Shown here piece by piece: positions 8,872 to 16,421 of a DNA stretch of 64,000 nucleotides. The stretch is taken from the NCBI RefSeq assembly GCF_045865695.1, contig NZ_BAACAP010000251.1:128758-192757 (forward strand). Reading direction: 5' to 3'. Origin of the DNA: Scytonema sp045865695. Lineage in GTDB: Bacteria; Cyanobacteriota; Cyanobacteriia; Cyanobacteriales; Nostocaceae. Under the pieces are notes generated by a model. The model worked only from the letters and a program-made list of their open reading frames with translations. It had not been told where the DNA came from and did not search any database. The position numbers and the translations under genes were made by a program. Every line of letters starts with the position of its first letter. Positions within the stretch are counted from its first letter, which is position 1.

Positions 8872-9309
8872 GTGCAATTGACATTGATACCAAAAGAACG
8901 CGAAGAATTTAAGAACTTGGTGCAGGATTACCTCGCTGCTTGGAGTCCTGGGCGTAATTCATTTGAAATCAGTTCTGCAGAACGCTTTTACAGCAAAGGA
9001 GCCGAACTAACCGCCTACGATGTGTTCCACACTGACGGGGTTATCAAAGGTTGGGATAACTACAAGGCTGAATTAACTCGGATTATGAATAGCTTTGCCG
9101 ATTTCAATATTATCCTAAACAAGGACGATTTGGAGGTATTTCGCCAAGGTGATATTGCCTGGACAGCTTGCTACTTCAAAATCCAAGGAACTTTCAAGAG
9201 CGGTCAATCGGTTGAGACAGTTGGTCGTGCATCACTTGTTTGGCAACGGCAAGACGACGGACGCTGGTTAATTGTTCACGAACATTCTTCAGCGCCAATT
9301 ATGAGTTGA
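8872..9309 (+). CDS. SnoaL-like / NTF2-fold protein
   Basis: Product of 145 aa starting with GTG at 8872, chosen because AAGGAGA lies 7 bases upstream. The sequence follows the SnoaL/DUF4440 pattern of a small alpha+beta barrel: an N-terminal helix (FKNLVQDYLAAWSPG), a mid motif (YDVFHTDGVIKGWDNYKAEL) and the strand-rich end VGRASLVWQRQDDGRWLIVH. Members are ketosteroid-isomerase-like enzymes or ligand binders; substrate unknown. It lies in the same direction as pirin and the NmrA remnant and may be cotranscribed with them. Confidence 0.85.
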   Translation: MQLTLIPKEREEFKNLVQDYLAAWSPGRNSFEISSAERFYSKGAELTAYDVFHTDGVIKGWDNYKAELTRIMNSFADFNIILNKDDLEVFRQGDIAWTACYFKIQGTFKSGQSVETVGRASLVWQRQDDGRWLIVHEHSSAPIMS

Positions 9310-9385
9310 ACTCGACTTCATCCATTTTATTTAGCTTTGACCATTTGGGATTTTTGCCAGAGGCGGGCATCCACAATCAATAGCA

Positions 9386-10438
9386 ATGAATGTTTCTTAC
9401 CGTATAGAGCAAGTTAGGAGCATGAACAAACCAACTGCACGTACAATTCTCGTAATTGGAGCAACAGGTGCAATGGGTCGCCCTATTGTTAGCCGACTGC
9501 TGGCTGATGAAAATAATAACTGGCACATTCGTGCTTTTACTTGTAATCCTGAAAGCTCTCATGCACAACAACTTCTCGAAATGGGCAAGGAAGGAAACCG
9601 AGTTGAGCTTTTTCAAGGTGACATTAATGACTCTGCTAGTGTTGCAGCAGCAATGGAAGGTGTATATGGTGTGTTTTGCAATACCAATTTCTGGGAAAGT
9701 TGCACTGTAAGCGCCGAACGCGAACAGGGATTGCGATCGCTTGAAGCAGCACGTACTGCTGGAGTGCAACACTTTGTGTATTCGTCATTAGATTCCTGTG
9801 TTACCCTGTCTCACGGTCGCCTTCCAGTGCCTCATTTTGACTCTAAAGCTGCGGTGGAGCATGAAATTAACTGGCGACGTTCTGAGGAATTCATGAATCA
9901 GGAATCTGATGGTTGGTATTCGCGCCACGTCACTGTGCTTGTCACATTACCTTACATTGAGAACGTTAAGCAATTTGCTGTACCCGAACAGGGTACACTG
10001 AGTGATGGCCGTGAAGGAGTCATTTTCAGATTGCCAATGGCTGATGCAGTCTGGCCAATGGTAGCGCTTGATGATATTGCTTTCTTCACTGCTCACATCT
10101 TCGCACATCCAGAAGAATGAGGTGGTAAGACATTGCCGATTGGAAGTGAAAGCCTCACGTTTGGGGAAATTGCCGCTGCGCTGGAGCGTGTAACAGGCGT
10201 TGGAGCCGAATACAGTCCGATGACTCTAGAAGAATATGCTGCCCTCGACATTCCCAATGTCCACGATCAGGTTAATATGCTGCAATTTTTCATTGAGTAC
10301 GGATTGCCACGGGATTACGAATCGCTGTTGAAAATTCACCCAGACTTGATGAGCTTCGAGAAGTGGCTCAGGAAAACTGGCTGGCGGGGCGAACCTAGTG
10401 AAGTGCAGAAAGATGCCATGACTGGTAGCAAGAAGTAG
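9386..10438 (+). pseudogene. NmrA-type NAD(P)-binding protein split by an in-frame TGA
   Basis: One continuous frame runs from ATG 9386 (or the ATG at 9422, MNKPTARTILVIGATGAMG) to TAG 10438 with a single TGA at 10121-10123. Upstream of it the protein ends AHIFAHPEE; downstream it resumes at once as GGKTLPIGSESLTFGEIAAA. In NmrA relatives a Trp often sits at this place (EEWGGKT), so TGG to TGA is the simplest explanation. The N-terminal GATGAMGRP is the Rossmann NAD(P) motif and the C-terminal piece is the substrate-side domain. NmrA-like proteins sense or use NADP(H). It could make a truncated 244-aa product. Stop readthrough is possible but unsupported. Confidence 0.8.
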
Positions 10439-10453
10439 AAACAAGAACAAACT

Positions 10454-10604
10454 ATGAATTATAAACCCACCATTCTCGTTCTCGGTGCTACAACTAACTC
10501 TGACTGGTCAACAAAGCTACCCTGTGACAGAGACGATTCGCAGAATTGGTGCCGTCAATCAAATTGAAGATGATGTAGCCAGCCTCTTCTTCAAACAGGT
10601 GTAA
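10454..10604 (+). pseudogene. Chimeric remnant: NmrA-like N-terminus joined to an unrelated tail
   Basis: The ATG at 10454 begins MNYKPTILVLGATTNSDW, the opening strand and glycine motif of an NmrA/SDR Rossmann fold. After about a dozen codons the similarity is lost. A different frame over the same stretch reads TGQQSYPVTETIRRIGAVNQ and ends DVASLFFKQV at TAA 10602-10604. This looks like two gene ends fused by a deletion. It is too short to be functional. Confidence 0.4.
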
Positions 10605-10666
10605 TTGTCGCTGTAAAGACTTAGCAGATTAGTCGTAAACGCTGTTGTTAAGCAAGGATAAAGACT

Positions 10667-11575
10667 ATGGTTAATGAGGAAAGTTTCAACACCAGATTTA
10701 CTCATTGCACGGCTGAAGTCAATGGTATTCGTTTACACTACGTTACGGGAGGCAGGGAGAACGGGGAAGCAGTCTTGCTCCTTCACGGCTATCCACAAAC
10801 CTGGTACGGGTGGCGGAAGGTGATGCCCACGCTTGCCGAGCGCTATAGGCTTTACGTACCGGATATGCGTGGCTTGGGTGAGAGTAGCCGTCCTGCCGAT
10901 GGCGACTACACGAAGAAAGCAGTGGCTGACGATGTTTATAAGCTGTTGCAAAGTTTGGGGATCGATCGTGTCTACGTCGCGGGTCAGGATATGGGCGCAC
11001 CTGTTGCCTACAGCCTTGCTGCTCAGCATCCCGATCTCGTGGCTGCGGTGGCTTTGATCGATTCTGGTATTCCAGGTTTGGGACTAGAGGCAGCAATGAA
11101 TCCGGCTCAAGGTGGCTCTTGGCACTTTGGCTTCTTTGCAGCCCCAGAGTTTCCCGAAATGCTAACCAAGGGACGCGAAAAAGAGTTTTTGACGAAATTC
11201 GCTTTCAGGTCGCACTATGTGTATCGGCAAGAGGCTATCACCGATGCCGACATTGAGGAATATCTCCGCTCCTACGTGGCTCCTGGTGGCATGAGTGCAG
11301 GCTTTGGCTACTACCGCGCTTTCGCCCAAGATGCGATCGACAATGCCACTTTAGGCAAGACACCGCTCTTGATGCCATTTCTTGCAGTAGGCGGCGACAA
11401 AGGAAGTGGTAACTTTATGCTTACCAACGTCGCTCGTACAGCCTCAAATGTGCGCGGTGTTATCCTCGAAAATTGCGGTCACTTTGTTTATGACGAGTGC
11501 CCTGTTGAACTGAGTCAGCAACTTCTATCTTTCTTTGAACAAGAATGTTTTGGTGCAGTAAAGGAGAAACTATGA
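10667..11575 (+). CDS. Alpha/beta hydrolase, epoxide-hydrolase-like
   Basis: Product of 302 aa starting at ATG 10667. It has the oxyanion motif LLLHGYPQTWYGWR (residues 37-50) and the strand PDMRGLGESSRP. The nucleophile elbow VAGQDMGAPVAYSL puts Asp108 in place of the usual Ser. The catalytic His is near 276 (ENCGHFVYDECP). An Asp nucleophile with HGxP is the signature of epoxide hydrolases and haloalkane dehalogenases; tyrosines in the cap region favour epoxide hydrolase. The stop overlaps the next start (ATGA), so the two were translationally coupled. It probably detoxifies epoxides or related electrophiles; the substrate is unknown. Confidence 0.88.
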   Translation: MVNEESFNTRFTHCTAEVNGIRLHYVTGGRENGEAVLLLHGYPQTWYGWRKVMPTLAERYRLYVPDMRGLGESSRPADGDYTKKAVADDVYKLLQSLGIDRVYVAGQDMGAPVAYSLAAQHPDLVAAVALIDSGIPGLGLEAAMNPAQGGSWHFGFFAAPEFPEMLTKGREKEFLTKFAFRSHYVYRQEAITDADIEEYLRSYVAPGGMSAGFGYYRAFAQDAIDNATLGKTPLLMPFLAVGGDKGSGNFMLTNVARTASNVRGVILENCGHFVYDECPVELSQQLLSFFEQECFGAVKEKL

Positions 11576-11910
11576 TTTTGGTAGCTGGTGCAACCAGCAC
11601 TGTTGGACAAGAGTTAATCAAACGTCTTACTAGGCTGGGTCTTCCGGTGCGTGTCCTTGTACGCAACTCGAAGACGTTACAGATTCACTACGCATGGAAT
11701 TGGCACAGAACCGAAATCGGTGTTGCCTGTATCGAATCAGCCGGAGTTACCACGGGCATTTATGACGGTTGGCAACAGAACAAGAGTGATTACTTCGTGA
11801 GAGAAGAACCGATCGAACCAGAAGACGTTGCACGGGCCATTCGTTTCATTCTGGAACAGCCTGCTCATGTCCGCATTCCCAAACTGGCCGTCTTTCCAGC
11901 GGCTCATTGA
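11572..11910 (+). pseudogene. Chimera of an NmrA-like N-terminus and an SDR C-terminus
   Basis: The ATG at 11572 overlaps the hydrolase stop. The first ~35 residues (MILVAGATSTVGQELIKRLT) are an NmrA Rossmann start. The last ~60 residues (EPEDVARAIRFILEQPAHVR, ending in KLAVFPAAH) match the tail of classical YdfG-like short-chain dehydrogenases. The whole middle, including the SDR YxxxK active site, is absent. At 112 aa against 250-290 aa for either parent, it is a deletion fusion and unlikely to be active. Confidence 0.6.
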
Positions 11911-11984
11911 CAGAAGATTTTTGGTTAAGTCTGTCAACGCTCAACTGATTGTTTGCATGGAGTATTTAGATAGTGGAGAAAACA

Positions 11985-13001
11985 ATGGAAACAATACAAA
12001 CAATGCAAGCCGCTTGGTATGAAAAGCAAGGTGCGGCAAAGGACGTGATGCAGTACGGTGAAATGCCCGTACCGAATCCTAGTCCCGGTGAAGTTCGAGT
12101 CAAGATTCATGCCTCAGCTGTGAACCCATCCGACACCAAAACGCGCGGCGGTTGGGGTGGAATAGCAATGCCGTTTAAGCATGTGATTCCACACAATGAT
12201 GGGGCAGGGGTGATTGACAGTGTCGGTGAAGGCGTTCCCACGTCTCGTATCGGTGAGCGGGTTTGGCTTTATGAAACGCAGCGAATACGAGGGTTTGGCA
12301 CGGCGGCTGAATACGCTGTGGTACCGAGTGACAAAGCTGCTCGTCTGCCTGATAATACTAGTTTCCCGGAAGGAGCTTGCCTCGGTGTTCCAGCGATGAC
12401 AGCGCATCGTTGTGTATTTGCCGATGGGTCTGTAAAAGGACAGACAATTCTAGTCACTGGTGGTGCAGGTGCAGTTGGCTACTATGCCCTACAACTGGCA
12501 AAATGGGGGGGAGCGACTGTTGTTACCACAGTGAGTCGTCCCGAACAAGCGGAACTAGCTAGGCGTGCTGGGGCAGACCACATCATTAACTACAAGTCAG
12601 AAGATGTGGCGCAGCGCATCAAAGAAATCACAGGCGCAGAAGATGGACGCGGGATCGATCGTATCATTGATGTCAATTTCACAGCGAATCTACCAATTAC
12701 AGAGGCAGTGTTGCGACCAAACTCTGTTGTCACATCTTATTCAAGCGCTAATTCAGACGATCGCCCCGCGCTACCGTTCCTGTCGATGCAACTGAATAAC
12801 GTTACGATTCGCTTAGTGCTGGTTTACACAATGCCAAATGAAGCCAAGCAAGCGGCAATTCGCGACATCACTTCTGCCCTTGAAGCGGGCGCGTTACGCC
12901 ACAACATTGCTCAACGCTTCTCGCTCAATGAAGTTGCTGCGGCTCACGAAGCACAGGAAAGTGGCAAGCTGATTGGTAAAGCGGTGATTGAGATTGCTTA
13001 A
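11985..13001 (+). CDS. NADPH:quinone reductase, zeta-crystallin-like (MDR superfamily)
   Basis: Product of 338 aa from the ATG at 11985, chosen because GGAG lies 6-7 bases upstream; a GTG at 11973 overlaps that site. The GroES-like N-terminal domain (MQAAWYEKQGAAKDVMQYGE) is followed by the NADPH Rossmann fold with GGAGAVGYYALQLAKWGG and GADHIINYKSEDVAQRIKE. The C-terminus reads AHEAQESGKLIGKAVIEIA. It lacks the zinc-binding cysteines of alcohol dehydrogenases, as expected for quinone oxidoreductases. It likely reduces quinones or alkenals with NADPH. It follows the decayed chimera by 74 bp on the same strand. Confidence 0.9.
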   Translation: METIQTMQAAWYEKQGAAKDVMQYGEMPVPNPSPGEVRVKIHASAVNPSDTKTRGGWGGIAMPFKHVIPHNDGAGVIDSVGEGVPTSRIGERVWLYETQRIRGFGTAAEYAVVPSDKAARLPDNTSFPEGACLGVPAMTAHRCVFADGSVKGQTILVTGGAGAVGYYALQLAKWGGATVVTTVSRPEQAELARRAGADHIINYKSEDVAQRIKEITGAEDGRGIDRIIDVNFTANLPITEAVLRPNSVVTSYSSANSDDRPALPFLSMQLNNVTIRLVLVYTMPNEAKQAAIRDITSALEAGALRHNIAQRFSLNEVAAAHEAQESGKLIGKAVIEIA

Positions 13002-13067
13002 CCGAATAATTTATGATCGTGTGAACTAAGTTGAAATTGCGTTTCAAATACAAAGGAGACTTAGCTA

Positions 13068-13265
13068 ATGACTCAGAACGTCTTTGAAACTGTGACACTG
13101 AATGACGCTAAGAGGGCGATCGTTAACACCAGCAGCACCACGTCGATCGTCGGGAATCCAATGATGGTCACTTACGCTTCAACTAAGGGAGCAATTAACG
13201 TCTTCACCAAGTCGCTGGCAGAATCCCACAGAAGAAGTTGCTCCGAACAAAGCGATGCTGGTTAA
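13068..13265 (+). pseudogene. Chimeric short-chain dehydrogenase fragment
   Basis: AAGGAG precedes the ATG at 13068. The first residues (MTQNVFETVTLNDAK) resemble the start of an Old-Yellow-Enzyme-type alkene reductase. From about residue 17 it switches to the core of an SDR: AIVNTSSTTSIVGNPMMVTY, with the active-site YASTK and INVFTKSLAES. It then stops. Neither the cofactor motif nor the C-terminus is present. I read it as another deletion fusion; the OYE origin of the first residues is tentative. Confidence 0.5.
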
Positions 13266-13342
13266 TGTGGTCGAAGCAGTGGAAAACGCATCGTTGAGCT
13301 TGCAGCTACGTTACCCTAGTGACTGGCGGCAAGTTTTACGGT

Positions 13343-13495
13343 CTTAGCCTCAGAGGATGTATTAGCCAAGGTAAGACTAAAGATGAGGCACTAGCAAACA
13401 TAAAGGAAGCGATCGCGGGTTACATCGCAGCTTTAGAGGAAGATGGTTTACCCGTTCCAGAAGAAACTTTTGAAGCATTTCTGGCTGTTGTGTGA
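13343..13495 (+). pseudogene. HicB-family antitoxin, N-terminus lost
   Basis: The frame ending at TGA 13493-13495 reads RGCISQGKTKDEALANIKEA, then IAGYIAALEEDGLPVPEE. This is the second half of the HicB fold, normally preceded by a partially degraded RNase-H-like start (pattern CPxLPGCISQG). The first half is replaced by unrelated sequence. It overlaps the HicA start by three bases, as in intact HicBA operons. Confidence 0.65.
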
Positions 13496-13717
13496 GTAAA
13501 TTACCAAGAATTTCAGGCAAAGAGTGTGTAAAAGCTTTGCAAAAGGTAGGGTTTTATCAAAAGCGGAGAGAAAGCAGCCACATAATTCTTCGCCGAGATG
13601 AACCGTTTATCCAAGTCGTTGTTCGAGATCGTCAAGAATTAGCAACACGAACATTACGAGCAATTAATTATTCGAGATGTCGGTTTAAGTGTGGAGGAAT
13701 TCATCCTGTTATTGTAG
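13492..13717 (+). pseudogene. HicA-family mRNA interferase, frameshifted
   Basis: Starts GTG 13492 with SKLPRISGKECVKALQKVGF, then ESSHIILRRDEPFIQVVV, the double-stranded-RNA-binding-like fold of HicA with its catalytic His in SSHI. After TLRAI the sequence GCAATTAATTATTCG carries a 4-base AATT duplication that shifts the frame. In the shifted frame the expected end, IIRDVGLSVEEFILLL, reaches TAG 13715-13717. Without correction the frame runs on into noise. With a truncated antitoxin beside it, the pair is dead. Confidence 0.75.
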
Positions 13718-13733
13718 AGTGTCCTAGAAAAAA

Positions 13734-15248
13734 TCAATCATTGCGGGCGTGTTCAAACTTATAAATATAGAAGAGTCGGCTAAATCTCTTGAGCTGGTAT
13801 CCCACTACTGCAAATAGAATTGCGCCTCCAATTGCCAACCAAAAACTAGCAGGAGGAATAACAGCCAGAATCGAGTCACCTGTTTGCTGAGAGGATGCGA
13901 TCGCCTCTGGCGCAAGCGAAGCTATCGCAACTTTCACAGCCATAGCCCGTGCATCCACAATTACCCCCACAAACAAACACACAGCAGCAGCTACATAAGC
14001 CGATACAGAGAGGCGATTGAAATTTTTCAGAGCATCTTGGCAAACCTTACAGTGTTGAGTATGAGTTGTCCAAACATCAAAAAGCTTTTGCTTGTCCCCC
14101 TCTTCTGAAGCAAGACGAGCTTCCGCAGCCCAAGGAACACCACCTCCTGCTCTTGTCTCCAACCACTGACGAAAAGTAATTACCATTTTGTCTTGAGGGT
14201 TGGGAGTATAAACTGCATTGAGCCATTTGTCCTTTCGTCGCTCCAGAATCTTCTGCTGATAGTGAAGGAACACCAAATCTTGATGTAAGAATAAAGAAGA
14301 CAACACGTGAATTAACCAATTTGGCATGGGTAGTCCAAAAAAACCCAACCCATTTGGCTTTTGCCCTGCATTATTCTTCACTAACACTTGACATCCTATA
14401 TGACGGCACCATCCCGGTCGAGTCGGGGTAGCATATAATGCTAGTATGAGCTTTCCACCATCCGTATTGCTTGTGACAATTCTCATGTGACATGGTGGTT
14501 GAAAGTCATGAACTGCTTGTTCTATATTAGGAGCCGTTGGCGTAATTTCAAAAGAAAACCCATCTTGGGTAGATACATTCCGCACTCTCTTCATGTCATA
14601 GTACTTGGCATCTTTGTAGCGATTACCAATAATTCCGTGGTGAGAGACAGGAACATGAGCGGGATCTGCCACATTCTCCATGAAAAAGTCCCATCCGTAG
14701 GGAAGATCGCGTATATTCCAAGATAGCTGCACCACTTTATCTGAGATATTCTCAAGCTCTGGTATGATTCGTGGCGATCGCAATTGACTTTCCTGTTGAG
14801 CTTGTGAACCTGACTCTGACCATACCCACAGCAAACCTTGGCATTCTTGAGTGGGATAAGCGACAGCACATGACCTCGTGCTCGAGCAATTCTTTGCCTC
14901 AGTTTGCTTATTTTGTGATTGAGGAATGTTGACACAGTTCCCTTGAGAATCAAAACGCCAAGCGTGGTATGCACACAAAAGCGTTCCATCAGATTCCACA
15001 CGACCTTCTGAAAGTGGAACCAATCGATGAGGGCAACGATCTTCAAAACATCGCCATTTATTAGCTCCATCGCGCCACAACACAATATCTTTTCCCAGTA
15101 ACTGCATTGCGTGCGGGCGAGAAGAGTCTAGGAAATCTACAACAGCCACCGGATACCACTGTTTAGTCCACTGAAATACTTCTTCTTGCTGTTGAAATTG
15201 TTCGACAGTATCACGTATGTTTCCTGGCAGACTTATCTCAGTAGTCAC
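13734..15248 (-). CDS. Rieske [2Fe-2S] oxygenase, pheophorbide-a-oxygenase / Lls1-like
   Basis: Product of 504 aa starting with GTG at 15248; AAGGAG lies 7 bases upstream. The Rieske cluster ligands are CPH (Cys72, His74) and CAYH (Cys92, His95), with 17 residues between. The mononuclear iron motif is ENVADPAHVPVSHHG (~residues 176-190). The C-terminal PaO domain has a CKVC pair near 400, and two membrane segments follow (~415-440 and ~462-488). This architecture matches the plant PaO/Tic55/CAO-like family and its cyanobacterial homologues, which oxidise chlorophyll-derived rings using ferredoxin. The exact substrate is not known. Its start faces repeats and remnants. Confidence 0.9.
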   Translation of the reverse strand: MTTEISLPGNIRDTVEQFQQQEEVFQWTKQWYPVAVVDFLDSSRPHAMQLLGKDIVLWRDGANKWRCFEDRCPHRLVPLSEGRVESDGTLLCAYHAWRFDSQGNCVNIPQSQNKQTEAKNCSSTRSCAVAYPTQECQGLLWVWSESGSQAQQESQLRSPRIIPELENISDKVVQLSWNIRDLPYGWDFFMENVADPAHVPVSHHGIIGNRYKDAKYYDMKRVRNVSTQDGFSFEITPTAPNIEQAVHDFQPPCHMRIVTSNTDGGKLILALYATPTRPGWCRHIGCQVLVKNNAGQKPNGLGFFGLPMPNWLIHVLSSLFLHQDLVFLHYQQKILERRKDKWLNAVYTPNPQDKMVITFRQWLETRAGGGVPWAAEARLASEEGDKQKLFDVWTTHTQHCKVCQDALKNFNRLSVSAYVAAAVCLFVGVIVDARAMAVKVAIASLAPEAIASSQQTGDSILAVIPPASFWLAIGGAILFAVVGYQLKRFSRLFYIYKFEHARND

Positions 15249-15293
15249 GGAGACTCCTTTCTTGAATAAAACAAACTCTTTTAAGAAATTTTA

Positions 15294-15344
15294 ACATGAC
15301 ATCCATAGAGACGAGCGCCCAATTGATAGGTATCCCAATTCCTC
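15294..15344 (-). repeat. Short degenerate copy of the end of an RluA-type gene
   Basis: Read on the minus strand, this stretch (GGGATACCTATCAATTGGGC, then CTATGGATGTCATGTT) is close to the segment of the pseudouridine synthase gene at about 16512-16565 that encodes GIPILGDRLYGCHV. It has small indels and no open frame around it. It is a scrap of a paralogue or of a duplication. Confidence 0.4.
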
Positions 15345-15427
15345 GCGTTGCAGGGGTTCTCGCCGTCGAGCAAGAACAGCAGTTAACGCCCCGCGCTATG
15401 AAAACTGATACCGATCGGTATACATAA

Positions 15428-15661
15428 GGGACAAAAGTAGAGGTTTGGGATAGTGACGATGAGGAGTGGTACAAGGCAACTGTTGAACAAGTGAAAGGTA
15501 ACCGTTACTTTATTGAATATACTGGTTACAATTCCTCTCATAACAAGTGGGTTGAAGAAGACAATATTCGGACACGCGCTCGCGCTTCATCTGGCGACGG
15601 TGAGTATAGATTGGGTCAATTTGCTGGTCTTCAATCAGTAGCGAATCCTACCGTCAACTGA
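15428..15661 (+). pseudogene. Tudor/chromo-like domain remnant without start codon
   Basis: An open frame from 15428 (just after TAA) to TGA 15659-15661 reads GTKVEVWDSDDEEWYKATVE, then YFIEYTGYNSSHNKWVEEDN. The pattern of a small beta-barrel, W(Y)xATV...YxIxYxGY...WVxxxxIR, is that of Tudor-knot/Agenet-like domains, which bacteria use as accessory binding modules. No ATG, GTG or TTG start is in frame upstream. A 77-residue piece of a larger lost gene is the best explanation. Confidence 0.45.
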
Positions 15662-15786
15662 TTGATTCTGAATTCTGAATTCTTCTTCAAAAAAAGTGTT
15701 TTCTCGCAGGTTTAACACTATCAAGTATAATTGTACCTTAACAAGCTGTAACCCTTAAAACGTAACGTTTGCTGAGAACTGACAAC

Positions 15787-16023
15787 ATGGATAACACACT
15801 TTTACAACGCATCACCCATAATCCTGATATCTGCCATGGAAAACCGTGCATCCGAGGACTTCGTTACCCAGTTGAGTTAATCTTGGAGTTACTAAGTTCT
15901 GGTATGACCACGGAGGAAATCTTGGAAGATTATGACGACATAGAGTATGAGGATATTTTGGCTGTCTTGTTGTTTGCAGCTCGACTTAGTCAAGTTAAAA
16001 GCATTCATAAAATTGCCTCATGA
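15787..16023 (+). CDS. DUF433 antitoxin
   Basis: Product of 78 aa from ATG 15787 (an in-frame TTG at 15769 is less likely). It has the canonical DUF433 features: ITHNPDICHGKPCIRGLRYP, then a helix-turn-helix-like LSSGMTTEEILEDYDDIEYE. DUF433 proteins are small DNA-binding antitoxins that pair with PIN-like toxins. The stop overlaps the next ATG (ATGA), so the two genes are translationally coupled. Confidence 0.88.
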   Translation: MDNTLLQRITHNPDICHGKPCIRGLRYPVELILELLSSGMTTEEILEDYDDIEYEDILAVLLFAARLSQVKSIHKIAS

Positions 16024-16370
16024 AATTTCTTGTTGATGCTCAGTTACCGATTCGCCTTGCGCGTTTTCTACAAGCTTCAGGTTACGATATTCATACCAGA
16101 GATTTACCTAAGCAAAAGGCTACCTCGAATCCTGAAATTAATGTTATATCAATTCAAGAAAGTCGAATTTTAGTTACAAAAGATTCAGATTTTATCAACC
16201 CTTTCTTAACTGTTCAGCAACCCTATAAACTACTTTTAATTACAACAGGGAACATTAAAAACTCAGAACTTGAAACCCTGTTTTCAGAAAACTTTCAATC
16301 TTTAGTTGAACTTTTTAAAGAGCACTCCTACATTGAAATGAGCCAGAATACCATTATTGTGCATTTGTAG
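16020..16370 (+). CDS. DUF5615 PIN-like toxin
   Basis: Product of 116 aa starting at ATG 16020, overlapping the antitoxin stop. MKFLVDAQLPIRLARFLQAS gives the first conserved Asp of the PIN fold. RILVTKDSDFINPF gives the KDxDF pattern, and LLLITTGNIKNSEL a third conserved strand. DUF5615 proteins (Mut7-C-like PIN) are presumed metal-dependent RNases held in check by the DUF433 partner. The locus looks complete and functional. Confidence 0.88.
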   Translation: MKFLVDAQLPIRLARFLQASGYDIHTRDLPKQKATSNPEINVISIQESRILVTKDSDFINPFLTVQQPYKLLLITTGNIKNSELETLFSENFQSLVELFKEHSYIEMSQNTIIVHL

Positions 16371-16421
16371 TCTCAGTCAAGATTTTAGACGCTCAATTTT
16401 GTCGCTGCCACAAATTCCCTG

